Below, piece after piece: positions 11,051 through 22,427 of a stretch of 64,000 nt of DNA (position 1 is the first letter of the stretch; every line of letters starts with the position of its first letter). Under the pieces are notes generated by a model that was given only the letters and a program-made list of their open reading frames with translations, was not told the DNA's origin and ran no database searches. The stretch comes from Przewalskia tangutica (Eukaryota > Streptophyta > Magnoliopsida > Solanales > Solanaceae), in the NCBI GenBank assembly GCA_029844215.1, contig CM056734.1, positions 17,308,501 to 17,372,500 of the forward strand. The letters run 5' to 3'. The position numbers and the translations under genes were made by a program.

Positions 11051-14000
11051 CTAGACCATATTAGGCCGCTGAGGGAGCAGAAGATTATAAAACTTATCAT
11101 GCAAGAAAAAGTGCTTTCCCTTGCTATCAACAGCTTTCTTCCACCCACACCATCCACCATTTACTATTTTCTTGATATCATCACTGCCAGTATAATGAGG
11201 ATCCAGTATAAGGAAAGCACAATCTCCACTTGCATCATTATAATCCACACCCAGGAGAGTGTATGCAAGAACACCACCACCTGCAGGCATGCTAAAACAC
11301 TAAGCAACTAGTTTCCTGATTTTGTTTAACGAAATTTTTTTTGATACAGAAGCAGGTCTCATAAAACCACACAGTTTACAGCCAAAAGCATATAAACAAT
11401 AACTATGACCTACCAATCATGATAGGAGTTCCTTGATTCTCAAAATGCAATGCCAACTCTCGACACTTTTCAGGAAGCTCGGCTCCAGATCTGACATTCA
11501 TGATTTTGCAACTGACCTATCCAAAGTAATTTAAAGGATTAATACATAGTCCCCCCCTTGAGCTTGTAGCCAAATCCCTTTTATACACCACCCTGTTTCA
11601 CGGGGAACCTTTTACACACCAAAAATTTCACCAAGTGTCTCTATTGGCACGTGAAATCGGGGTGTGTAAAAGGTTAAACATTTGTAAACCAACAAAATTG
11701 AAAAGTTTAAAGGGGAGTACAGCTGACAGCTAAAGAATGAAAAAGATAGTCAAAAGCATAAAATTTGTCTAAAACAAAATTCATTAGGTACTTTATAAAC
11801 AATTCTAGATAGGTTCAAACTTACTCCAAGTAGTTTATCCAAAACAAAACTCAGTTCAATGGCTCCAATCCATTCACGTGACCCTATAAATGAAGGATCT
11901 TTGTCACCAATCTCTACAAGTGCCTGTTGTATTGCCCTGGAAGAATGTGCAATTCACTTTCAGAACAATAAAAAATTACTGAATATATTGGATCTTCATT
12001 TATGACATATGCACATATTGCAGAGTGATTAATTCACAGAAGATATTGGATGTTAATTTATAACTATATGAGCACATATTGCAGCGTGATTACTATAGAT
12101 TAGCTGGTGCTTTCAGTAGAAATTGGAACTCATTTTGCTCTGTTTGTTATGTCTTTGCTAAGTTGTGAAGGTGGACCTGTCGTGTTTAATATGTACTCTC
12201 TCCTTTTCATTTTATGTGTCTTGTTTGACTGCGTACGGAGTTTAGGAAAGTAGAGAAGATTTTTGGATCTTGTGGTCTTAAACTAATGATGCGTATAATG
12301 TACTAAAATGTCGTTTGAATCTTGTGATCTTAAACAAGTCATGTGGGATGTTGGAATTAAAGAGTTACACCCTCTATTCCAATTTATGTGACACTCTTAT
12401 CTTTTTAGTCAGTCCCAAAAAAATGACAGTTTTCCACAAGTAATAGTAGTCCCTCTGTCCCAATTTATGTGACACCATTTCCTTTTTGGTCTGTTCCAAA
12501 AAGAATGTCACCTTTCTATATTTAAAAACAATTTAACTTTATGAAATGATTTACAGCCACATTTATATAAGACTTGTTATGGACAACACATTTTAAAAAT
12601 CTTTCTTTCTTTCTTAAACTTCGTGTCAAGTCAAATGGTGCCACATAAATTGAGACGGAGGGAGTAGCATCTAACTTTAAACTTTCCATTTACCCTTAAT
12701 GAGATAATTTGTAGATACAGAAATATGAATTGATTTTATATCACAAGTTCTAATAGTTTTTTCTTTTTCTCTTAAACTCAGTGCTTAGTCAAACACCTTT
12801 TCATAAATTGGGATAGATGGAGCATTAAATATAGAAAACGACATTCTTTTTAAAAGGACTATAAAGCGTAAAAGAGACATAAATCGACAACATACCCACT
12901 GAAATCTCACAAAGTGGGGTCTGGAGAGGGTAGAGTGTACGCAGGGAGATAGAGAGGTTGTTTCTTGTAGACCATCGGCACAAAGACAAGCGGTTCAAAC
13001 TTCAAAGTAGTATATAAAGCCATGGAAACAACAACAACAACATACCCAGTAAAATCTCACAATGTGGGGTATGAGGAGGGTAGAGTGTACGCAGTCCTTA
13101 TCTCCCTTGGTAGGTAGAGCGACTGTATACGAAAGACCCTCGGCTCAAGACAAAGCATAAACACAAGCAAAACAATAGAAACGGCAGACCCGGACAAGAA
13201 ATTTAAAAAAGTATGAAAATACTGGTATCAAAAGCGAACAAGTATGATAACGCATTTTGAAAAAAGAAGTAACTAACGCAGGTGCATAAGATAAACAAAG
13301 TACATTAAAGAACACATAACAACAGAAATCAAACGCTACTAGAAAGAAATATTGCGCCTACTAGTATGATAGGCCAAGTGAGCCTACAATAATAACGCTA
13401 CAACTACCCGTCTATAAGCGTAAGTAGGGCTACGTTCGACTACCTACTACCCTAATTCGTGTCCTCCATAACCCCCTATCTAAGGTCATGCCCTCGGTAA
13501 GTTGCACCTGCGCCAAATCCCGTCTAATCACCCCTCCCCAATACTTTCGGCCTACCCCTCTTAAACCCGTCCATAGCCAACCTCTCACACCTTCGAATTG
13601 GGACATTTGTGTCTCTTCTCTGTACATGTTCGAACTGGGAAGTGCTATGAGTCCCTTCCGTACCCTAGTCTTGGCTCTATCATACATATCCTTGATCGCC
13701 CTAGTGTACGCCACGGGTACACTTCTACCCTCAAAACATCTCCATAGAACCTCCCTAGGGACTTTGTCGTATGCCTTCTCGAGGTCGATGAAAACCATAT
13801 GTAAGTCTCTCTTCCTCTCCATATACTGCTCCACCAACCTCATAATAAGATGAATGACTTCTGTAGTCGAACGTCCCAGCATGAATCCAAACTGGTTCTC
13901 GAAAATAGACACGCCTCTTCTCACCTCATCTATGGGAAAATACTATAAAAACATGTTAAATAGAAACAGAGGGATTACTATTTATGAAGATAGAAATAGG

Positions 14001-17000
14001 TGTGCCTTTGTTGGAACAGCGATGCTATCTGCAAGATAATAAGTCACATTGTACTCGCTTGTACAGTGGAAAGAGGCTAGACCCTAGTATATGGATTTGG
14101 TTGGGGCTCCTCCTTTTACTTTCTCTTTTGAATCACCCTTTGTTCATACAATGTTAGAATTATAAGTTTCATCAAACCAACAAGTCCGTGTTTCAGTGCT
14201 CTAATTAAGCTATCCATTTTGAAGCTAATGCAAATGGAGTGTATTAACATCTATATTCAGAAGTTTCTTGTTCTGAAAAGGGAGGTGTGAGCCAAGGGAA
14301 AAAAACGAGCAAGCCAAGAACCACATGGATGTATAATTAGTACAGACCTAAGAAATCAAACGAAATATGGTCAGTCAAACCAATCACACCTGACAAGAAA
14401 GGACTTTAATCACTGCAGCTAAAGGATCTACATGATACCTGTGTGATGGGACATCAATTAAAGCGTAATTTTGCAACTTGAACCATGAAATGATTGTCTG
14501 CAGAGAGCGGTAAGCACAGCCCCAACCCTGTGAGGTATATGATGTTAGTATATATATAATGGTGACTATTAAATAAGCTACCCTGCCAAGTATTACTGTA
14601 ATCCAAGCACTCAAATCATCAAGCAATAAAATGCAATTAGATAAAAATCCAAAACAAGAAAGTGGAAGTGAAAGAAAAGCTTTAAAACCAAGGAAAACAA
14701 AATACAAATTAAAACTAAGTACAAACATACGAAAGTTTGCATACAGTGAACAGAAAATACAGCAAGCAAATTATATAACAATGTTCAACTCAAACAACAT
14801 ATTAGGGTGCACACTAAAAGATTTCACCTACGGAGCCTTCAAAAAGAAACTTTATTACCGAGTCATCAAGTCCCTCGTGGAGGTAATGGTAGTACTCATA
14901 AGAACCTTGAACCAGAGAAGCCACACCTCCAGAAACTACAGAGGGTGTGAGAATGTTAGCACAATAAAGATTATAATTCCGTAGTGGGTGGGCAAAAGAG
15001 GAAACAAATAACTACTCACCACCAGTACTTGGTATCACCAAATGTACATCCTTGAGAAAAGAAGAACCTGATAAGGCCATGACATGACGGAGAGCGTTCT
15101 AAGCATGAGCAAACAGCCATGTTAAACATATGTATATATGATACCTTTACCTTTCTGGACTAAGCTGCTACTATTTTTCTTTCCTACTAAATCAATGGCA
15201 TTTGAAATTCTTAGAAGAGGGCGATCAAAAGGTAACCCAAGTCTCAAATGAAGGGATCTTCTTATTTCAACTGCCATAAAACAAGCCTTGTTAGTGTGTC
15301 AGACCACATTTTTTCAGCTGAACCACAATTAAACATTCACAATTATCCCGAACTTCAAGTGGTTTCACCTTGCTTTAGTTCTGTCTCACCATAGCCAAGT
15401 TCATATAAGACTGTAACGGGATGTAAAATTCCTGGAGGAAGGAAGTGATATGGATGCAACTGCAAGAAAATTAACAGCAGTACCAGTTAACTTCTGGGAC
15501 TGAAATGTGTGGAAATTCAAGAGTGTTGATAGTTTAATATCGTAACAGGAAAAGTTGTTTGAAGGTACAAGTAAATTTATAAGTCCAAATGAATAACCAA
15601 TTCTTTTTAAAAAAGAAGAGTTGTTACTTAAAGTCACAAGTGAAGGACTCTAAAGTGCCAAGGAAGATGCATAATATTATAACAAGGATAAAACCAGGTA
15701 AAGTAATACCAAAAAAGTAAGTGCAAATGCTATCGATAAACCATTTTCCTTTCCTCTCTTTGTTATCTTCTCTCTTTGACCAGATTATGTTGCTATTTAT
15801 GGAACTCGCACCCAGTATACTTTAGGTTCCTCTATACTTGACACTATGCTCATACTTTTCCAACCTACTCTTTTGGCCCTCTCTTTTCAGAAATTTCAAA
15901 TTACAAATAGGCAACTAACATTCTAGAGTGCCACAAAAAACTCACTCTAAAATCCAACTCAATATAGAATTTCTAAAACGCTATAACTTCTTACTGAAGA
16001 AATGATTGAACCATGGAGAAATGATTAGACAGCAGAAATTTTCCAAGAAGACAACCATACAGTATAGCTTTGAGTCAGAGTGTGATGGAATTCATTCATT
16101 TACCAACTCTAAAGAAAGTCCAAGTTTATAAGGCAAGACATCTCCCTTGATTGCACATTTTGTAGCTCTGTACACACAACTAAATGTTACTATGTAACTA
16201 CTAACACTGAACATAATATGTGATGAATCAAACAAGTCCACATCCCAAGCAACCTCAAACCCTAAATAAAAAAGAAGATGAAGATACTTTAAAGCAGTAA
16301 CAATATAATGCTGGATCACCCAGCAATCCGGTTTCAACCAAAGTTGAATATGACCGGAGAACTGATATACCGGTCTCACCTCTGGATGCCTCTTTAAAAG
16401 TTCAGGCGTAATAACTTTCCTCACTGTGTGTAACTGGTCAACTAGTGCAGGGATGACCAACTTGGAAATGCCATAAGACAGCGACAGATCTTTTGCCGCA
16501 TAACAAACCACTTCTAGTCTATGACCTATGACCAGAAGTTCAGTTTCTTGGGTGGCTGAAAGAAGACAAGTCACTAACTGATTAAGGGAACACAAACTAG
16601 CAAAGTTAATCTCATCTATATATCCCCACAAAAGCAGAATCAATGAGAGAAAGACAAGCCAAAATTATTCATTAAAGTATCATTACCTGGATAATATTCA
16701 GCAACAGCTGCAGAAGGCTTCACAGAATTCATTGATTTATTAAGCAGAAAGGTTACCTGTATTTTATCTGCACTCTAAACAGCAAATATTTTAAAACAGT
16801 TGTATGCAGGCACAACGAATTGAAGTAACTTAAATATAACTTCCAATTGAAATAAACTCAATATCGATAGGTTGTTACTTGGATTGAAGAAATTACATTT
16901 GCACTTTGATTATAACATTATTTGAATTTTGAGGTGAAATATACCTCCTCTATTGAAGAAAATGAGGTAATATCTTTACTTCTTGAAGAGAAGTGTGAAC

Positions 17001-18589
17001 ATGACAAAGCTTTCGTATCAGAATCTTTAAGTTCAGAGGAAGAACTTGAACTATCTGTGTTCAGTTCTGAACCACGAAGAACAATAGCACCAGAAGTTTC
17101 ATGTAAAGCTTCTATTAGGCAAGTAACTTGTGGGTGTCTGAATTTACTAGCAACAGCTTCAGCTGCATGCATATATATATCTTGTACATCTGTAAATAAA
17201 ACAAGCCATTGTCAGCAACTAGGAATTGCAAGGCTGTGGATGCACACACATTACTCTGATATATAATGTAGGAGAGCAAAGCCTATAAAGATCGATTCAT
17301 TTTGATGCATAATGATCAATTGTAGGTACCTAGAAGAGTTGTATTGAATACGAAAAAAAAACACATAAAGACAATAGAGATCTCTCACTTAGATCATGTT
17401 CATTCATACATTCTTTGGATGGAAACTCAAAGCAATGGAAGTAAATGGTTGCAAAAATGATGATAGAGCAATTACATGTCTTGGTTGCCTAATATTTCTA
17501 GATAGTTCTCAGCTAGAAACCATGTATCTTTTATTTTCCTCCCTAGGAGCTACCCACCTTGCTCCCTTGGTGACTCGAACCCACAATCTTAAGGTTGGAG
17601 GTGGAGGGTGCTTACAACTTGAGCAACCCTCTCTGGTCAATTCCACAAAAATACTATCTTAATTAAAATGCTGCAAACATGCTATTTTGTATTATGATTT
17701 CGGAAATTCTTGCTATGTGACGGGAGTCGTTATAAATCTAGATTTACATGCAGTATCAACACTCAAAGATGGCATTCTATTAGTACTTACTTTATCAAGG
17801 AAAAAAACTCAAAAATGGCCGCACCCAAGGGGTGTGATACAGACCGCCTACCCTAATGCAAGCATTAGTGATTGCTTTCACGGCTCAAACCCGTCACGAA
17901 GACGCTCCATGGATAAGTTAAAAAAAATTAAAGAGATGATAAAAATTAAGAAAGCACTTACCATTAGGGTTGTTTGGCTGATAATATAAAGGGATTTTGA
18001 CATGAAGAGCACAGTGGAGCAAGCAACCTCTTTCCCAAACAAACTTTTCAGGATTGTCTTCATACACAATAGAACTAACTCTCTCACGACTGTCTAATTT
18101 TCCATATCTGGACACGAAAAAACGAACATCATTAGCATTATCCAAATCCACCACAGCCCCAATCAGCTCTAAATTCCCCAAATTTGCATCAAAGGACAAA
18201 CTTTTCCTCAAATTACAAGCTGCAATAATCGCCTGCCCCGCAATTTTCTCAAAATTACAGTCTTTCCCGACAATCAAAACTCCAATAACTTCAAATCCCT
18301 TCGGAAGCAGCGTTCTTATATCATCTATCAAAAGAATAAATAACTGAATTTTCAATCAAAAGAAAAGCTGATTAATTGAAATTAGAGTTGGTTGACTACC
18401 TGATTCTTTAGGTACATCTGGCGATAGAGGACTGGAGGGAGTAGTGTGGATACATCGGAAGGTAGAGATAATGGTGTGGCGAGGGAAGAATGGAGAGCCA
18501 ATGAGCCATTGAAGACCCGATTCGTTCTTGATAATCTGGAGCCTCCGACATAGGATCCGAATAGTCGGGTCCTGATTTTCGGTAACCAT
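11051..18589 (-). CDS. Ufm1-specific protease (UFSP2-type)
   Basis: Thirteen exons join in phase on the minus strand: 18589-18400, 18324-17962, 17189-16945, 16756-16687, 16555-16371, 15459-15369, 15270-15151, 15067-15020, 14926-14859, 14527-14439, 11936-11825, 11516-11414 and 11280-11051, giving 637 residues. The enzyme is a cysteine protease that matures the ubiquitin-like modifier UFM1 and removes it from targets. The peptidase C78 domain is at the C-terminus: GWGCAYRSLQT with catalytic Cys464, DPHYTG with Asp588 and His590, then a conserved end PQRPNMV. Upstream blocks ILHPVTVLYELGYGETE and HLRLGLPFDRP match plant UFSP2. The start ATG at 18589 has an in-frame stop four codons upstream. The intron between exons 10 and 11 (11937-14438) is swollen by nested MITEs and LINE pieces, but splice sites and frame are intact. 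Boundaries of the short exons (48-70 nt) are inferred from phase and family conservation. Confidence 0.9.
12196..12366. mobile_element. Stowaway-like MITE fragment
   Basis: It begins CTCTCTCCTTTTCATTTTATG after a TA and continues with TTGTTTGACT..GGAGTTTAGGAAA, the usual interior of Solanaceae Stowaway elements. The matching right terminal repeat is missing, so it is a truncated copy. It lies in UFSP2 intron 10. Confidence 0.5.
12368..12823. mobile_element. Outer Stowaway-like MITE, split by another
   Basis: The left end CACCCTCTATTCCAATTTATG follows TA (12366-12367). The inverted partner CATAAATTGGGATAGATGGAG ends near 12823. Its interior is interrupted at 12449-12664 by a second, better preserved Stowaway. 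No coding capacity. Confidence 0.6.
12449..12664. mobile_element. Inner Stowaway MITE (216 bp)
   Basis: Terminal repeats are GTCCCTCTGTCCCAATTTAT and, inverted, CTCCCTCCGTCTCAATTTAT. It is flanked by TA dinucleotides at 12447-12448 and 12665-12666. It sits inside the older outer copy, giving the order of insertion directly. Confidence 0.85.
12886..13015 (-). mobile_element. TS-SINE/LINE 3'-tail fragment
   Basis: On the plus strand it reads ACAACATACCCACTGAAATC, then GTGGGGTCTGG..GAGGGTAGAGTGTACGCAG and a GAGGTTGTTTC block. This is the reverse of the tail shared by tobacco TS SINEs and a partner LINE. It is degenerate and short, and lies in UFSP2 intron 10. Confidence 0.6.
13027..13925 (-). 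mobile_element. Truncated L1-type LINE with reverse-transcriptase remnant
   Basis: The minus strand encodes NQFGFMLGRSTTEVIHLIMR and HMVFIDLEKAYDKVPREVLW, conserved reverse-transcriptase blocks of plant L1 elements (positions about 13690-13890). The frame then passes directly into the normally distant C-terminal tail (RKYWGGVIRRDLAQVQLTEG), so the rest of the RT, including its catalytic FADD-type motif, is deleted. The element ends at 13027 in (CAA)n preceded by the tail shared with TS SINEs. The reading frame stays open across the deletion, but the product could not be active. It lies antisense-parallel within the UFSP2 intron. Confidence 0.85.
17530..17645 (-). mobile_element. tRNA-derived SINE head
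   Basis: The reverse complement has GTGGGTTCGAGTCACC, a pol III B-box in a tRNA-like context, followed by AGGGAGCAAGGTGGGTAGCTC. It lies between UFSP2 exons 2 and 3. The 3' part is not clear. Confidence 0.55.
17812..17905 (-). mobile_element. SINE fragment
   Basis: The reverse complement contains GTGACGGGTTTGAGCCGTGA (B-box-like), then GGGTAGGCGGTCTGTATCAC and CCCCTTGGGTGCGGCC. This is the body of a tRNA-derived SINE. It is a 5'-truncated copy in the same UFSP2 intron as the previous one. Confidence 0.55.
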
Positions 18590-19504
18590 TGACGTTCACG
18601 TTCAACCGAAACGTATGTGTTCCAGGTGACAGTAGTAGTATAGGCCGTTTGACCAAAGCTTTTTGCAGGAGGTGAGAGAATGTTTTTCTTTTTCTTTTTT
18701 TATTACTTTTTAAACTAAAATTCACATGTCTCCCTCTTATTTGTTATTCTTGCAGGTGAATTGCACACACCATTTGTGTCTTGTTTTATATTTATTTTGT
18801 GGTTTAAGTGTCATATCAAATGAGTTCTTTCGTCTCAAAATCTGACTTAATTATGTAAGCTTTGGACGGATTGAACATTGACACATTTACAACTTCAGTC
18901 CATCTTGATCCGCCCAACTTCAGTCCAAACGATCCACCTGACACCTCTGGTCGTAACTATGTGTGTTCAAGTATCTGTGAGAACACGGTAATAAGTTATT
19001 GAACATACATAGATACTGTAGTTTTCTTACTTGTTTGTGAAGCTTCTGATACTATTTAAAAATATTTACTTCATTTTTTTAGGTGTGATATATAGATGGA
19101 CTCTTGAACTCTTTTAAGAGTTTTATTTGAACCCTCCATGTAAGACTCGTACCATTATTTCTACATATAAAAATGTGATATTTTTTTTTGACAGATCAAA
19201 GAGAAAAATAGTGTCACATAAATTGGTACAAATGGAGCAATATTTAGTGATACAAATCTTTCTATTCAATGATCTAAATGAATTTTTTTCTTACCCTGAT
19301 AAGTAATTTTATAAATTCATCAACAAATTCTGAATCTTATTAAACATAACACAAAATCTTACCGCAATTTACGCTGGAAAAAATAATTTTCCTTTTTTAT
19401 TAGCCTTCTAATAAACGGTCGTAGATTTTGTCATAACAAAATGAAGATCCTCTGTACCCTTATTTCACACTGCTGTATCTTGATTTTTGTCTAACAAGAA
19501 AACA
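18590..19504. other. Upstream region of UFSP2, no feature resolved
   Basis: This includes the presumed UFSP2 promoter and leader (minus strand). A CTTTTTCTTTTTTTATTAC pyrimidine run lies at about 18690-18708. No reliable TATA element or gene was found. Confidence 0.4.
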
Positions 19505-19505
19505 C

Positions 19506-19653
19506 ACTTCCAAGACGTTGCTATCAACCATCGGTGGAAAATCTGGAACAAAGATCAATCTTTAATGTACATAATAGATCTCTCTATGAACATTAAAGAT
19601 TGATCTTTGTTCCTGATTTTCCAGTTATGGGTGATGGCAACGTCCTGGAAGGT
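19506..19653. repeat. Long foldback with 63-bp arms (miRNA-precursor-like or young MITE)
   Basis: Left arm 19506-19568 and right arm 19590-19653 are inverted copies with about 87% pairing. The innermost 24 bp (GGAACAAAGATCAATCTTTA plus ATGT) pair perfectly, around a 21-nt loop. Most mismatches fall in one bulged patch near the middle of the arms. No terminal TA or longer target duplication is seen. It could be a MIR-like hairpin, a foldback element, or an inverted local duplication. Confidence 0.75.
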
Positions 19654-19656
19654 AGG

Positions 19657-19801
19657 TAACTGGTAAAATTGTTGTCATGTGTGTTCAAGTCGTGGAAACA
19701 GTTTCTTGCAGAAATGTGAGGTAAGACTGCGTACAATAGATCCTTGTGGTTCGGCCTTCCCGGATCCCGCGCATAGCGAGAGCTTAGTGCACCTTTTTTT
19801 T
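19657..19801 (+). mobile_element. Au-type SINE
   Basis: Contains GTTCAAGTCGTGGAAACAG (B-box region), CTTGCAGAAATG, GACTGCGTACAATAGATCC and CCCGCGCATAGCGAGAGCTT, then GTGCACC and a T-run. These are the hallmark blocks of the Au SINE family. It follows directly on the foldback. Confidence 0.8.
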
Positions 19802-20224
19802 AATAGATCTCTCTATGTAGAATAAATGGAAGAAAAAAAACTGAAAAGTTCCATGTCAATTCGTTTATTTTGTGTAATCCTGCTCCCCAGTTTTGGTTTG
19901 ACATGAACCTCTGTTATGAACTCAAATTTATGACCACAACACTGCCTTATATTATAACCAGTCAACAATGAGTAAACTGCTGACCGCAGTTTGACAATCA
20001 ATTTTTGAACTTGATGTATACCATGCTGCAAAAGGGAAGAACCATATGACTCCTCTGCTCCTATTTTAGTAAGAAAAATATTCCTGCTGATGGTAAATCT
20101 TTCCAACTCAAAACATTGCAATCTGCCCATGATATGAGTCATCAAAAATAACTTTTAACTCACCTGCATCATTGTTAGAACCACCGATTATGGTCCGCAA
20201 CATTCTCAATATAAGGATTGTTTT

Positions 20225-20830
20225 GTATGTCCTTGTGATAAAGAGCAGCAACGTCTCATCCTCAGAAATTCTATGACATGCTTGGATTTAGGCAGCTCCA
20301 GAAAGTCTAGTTCGATCCTGTCAAAAACCAGTCTTTCCAAGCGAGAAGCTGCAGCATCTTGTCAAAGTCCTTTCTCCATATTCTTTAACTTGTAGTTGTA
20401 TGCAAACTGGAAAAGCAGCTTCTTTAATGAACCTCCAACTGCAATTTTATCCATAACACCTGTCTATATTCTGTCATAAACTCTTAGAACTACACAAAAT
20501 ATAATCAGTTTGAATTCCAGAAGAGCCTCACTCACGTTCTAACGCCTCCTCCTGAAGCACCCTTGTAGATGTAATTCAACCAAAACAATGGGTCCTTTAA
20601 CATTTTCAGCATAGTGAACCAGCTAAGAAATGCTCTATAATTCAGATGTATATCAGATTTTAAGCCACTAATAAAGGAACATGTAATTTGTCTGAATCTG
20701 ACTAGAAAACTCTTCATTTCCATATTTAAAAAAAAAAAACTACCTTCAAGTTTTGTTCACAGTGATTGTAGAAGGAAAGATGGCTTCAATGCCTACAATG
20801 TGTCCAAGTCTCCAAGAGCACAAAGAAAAG
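20225..20830 (-). pseudogene. Long-chain acyl-CoA synthetase relic
   Basis: Minus-strand translation of about 20237-20470 reads MDKIAVGGSLKKLLFQFAYN, YKLKNMEKGL, a stop, QDAAASRLERLVFDRI and then KHVIEFLR..CCSLSQGH. This follows the order of plant LACS proteins from the region after the PRVYDRI block to the TESCGG region, but lacks the GGRVR..SGAAP stretch and has an in-frame stop. A weaker upstream piece (about 20768-20824) resembles the EDLQALKPT block, also with stops. Neighbouring frames up to 21315 and down to 19813 are not LACS-like and remain unassigned. LACS enzymes activate fatty acids with CoA; this copy cannot be functional. Confidence 0.65.
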
Positions 20831-20869
20831 GCGGTAGAAAAGGAGCTCTTCCACCCCTTTGGGCACAAA

Positions 20870-21394
20870 AAGTAATAGTTCTCATGCAACACTCTCTATA
20901 GTTCCAGGTGTAACTTCCAGGAATGGGCAACTTCCCACCAACCCAATTAATTCTCTAGCAAACATGAGCACATTAGCTCGTACAAATTCCACTGCAAAAA
21001 CCCACAACCGAAAATGCAATGTCATGTTAGAAATATTATTACGAACAAAGTCGATAGCGTAATTCAGTTGATGCACAAAAAACTCACTTGAATAAAACTC
21101 CTCAGGAACCTTCTGATAGCAATTAAGACTATCTTATGCCAGGTAAACTGGAAGAATGTTTCAGAAATGGTGCCGGAATGCACTGTAATGACCACAACCA
21201 GAGAAATGGGGAGGTAATATGGCATCTGACTGGAGGCAATCAAAGTGTCACCCATGTAAATCAAAGCGTCCACAGGAGCAACTGTTTTCATTCTAAGCTC
21301 CTGTAAGAGTACCAAAGTAAACTTGTCTTACGTAATTGTCCTTAATGCAGCGCATAGGATATCACACACCATGCATAAATCAGGAATGCCAAAA
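20870..21394. other. Unassigned sequence with short open frames
   Basis: Minus-strand frames at 20882-21076 and 21064-21315 read like protein but match no family I recognise. They may be decayed remains linked to the LACS relic. No motif supports a gene call. Confidence 0.3.
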
Positions 21395-21399
21395 TAATA

Positions 21400-21621
21400 A
21401 TAATTACCCGCAAGGGTAGCCAAGTTGGTGTAGCAGTAGAGCGCGGGACCGCAAGGTCACGAGTTCGATCCCTTGCATAAACCTTCTTGGTTGAGCCTGT
21501 CACACATGGTGATTAATCGGCTGACGTGGTTTGCAGGCTATTGCGTCAGCCCGGGATTTACCCTGTGCGCACTCGAAAGAGTAGCGGCTGCGGGTTCCTT
21601 CGTCAACAAAAAAAAAAAAAA
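21400..21621 (+). mobile_element. tRNA-headed SINE with A-tail
   Basis: The head has an A-box-like TAGCCAAGTTGGTGTAGCAG and a B-box-like GAGTTCGATCCC. It is followed by TGACGTGGTTTGCAGGCTAT, CCCGGGATTTACCCTGTGCG and a terminal run of about 15 A. AGGAATGCCAA occurs on both sides (from about 21382 and 21622), an imperfect target duplication. Confidence 0.85.
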
Positions 21622-22072
21622 AGGAATGCCAATAATTTCTCCAAGCGTCAGAGAAAACATTATTTAACCTGATTGTTTAAGATCCTCCAAATAGTTGTTT
21701 CTCCTCATAGGCACAAGATTGTAGATGTAAGTATGGCCTCAGATATTTTAGCCAATAAGATTATCTCTGATCTAACATGAATGATAGATAAATGGTGAGT
21801 TTAATCAAAAGAAATACATAACCAGACTACAAAGAAAAAAAACTGGCCCAAGAAATGGACAAGTCTATTCTTCATCAGAAAAAGAAATGGACAAATCTAT
21901 TAGAGATTGAAGATTGAAGGAATCTACATTAAAAGCATCTAATTAGGAGTCTCTGACTGCAAATGAGAATTATTAACTTCGGACAAAATAGACTCGACTA
22001 GTAATTTGACTCTCTAGCTGATGTAGAGTTTCACAATTCTAAAAGCATTTACTTCAATGTCTTCTTTTTATA

Positions 22073-22287
22073 CTTCCTCCATCCCAATTTATGTGACACC
22101 ATTTAACTGGGCACGGAGTTTAAGAAATAAGGAAAAACTTTGTTATGTTTACCAAATTGCCCTTACTTTAGTGTCTACTTTGTTGACTTTCTTCACAATG
22201 AGTACATCTTTAAATTAAAGAAATGTGACATTCATTTTGGAACGGACTAAAAAGGAAATGGTGTCACATAAATTGGGACGGAGGGAA
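22073..22287. mobile_element. Stowaway MITE in the PPR 3' flank
   Basis: Terminal repeats CTTCCTCCATCCCAATTTAT and inverted TTCCCTCCGTCCCAATTTAT are flanked by TA (22071-22072 and 22288-22289). Length 215 bp. The same element is carried in the duplicated copy at 35241-35453, so it inserted before that duplication. Confidence 0.88.
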
Positions 22288-22427
22288 TACCAAAAAGTAG
22301 AGCACAACTGTACAAAGGAGCATCTCAATCAAACTGGATTGGAGATGACCACCAAAAGAAATAGGAACATACTAAGCTTAACTGATTGAACCAACATAAA
22401 TTGATAACAAGCCAAAGAATATAGCTA

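Noticed and set aside
13488..13853. Plus-strand open frame of 121 codons
   Set aside because: Antisense shadow of the LINE reverse-transcriptase remnant.
15071..15098. Longer version of UFSP2 exon 8 starting at 15098
   Set aside because: It would break the reading phase with the previous exon. The acceptor giving a start at 15067 restores phase and matches family conservation.
21400..21480. Possible tRNA gene
   Set aside because: A and B boxes are present, but the sequence continues into a SINE body and A-tail with flanking duplication, and it does not fold into a full cloverleaf by eye.
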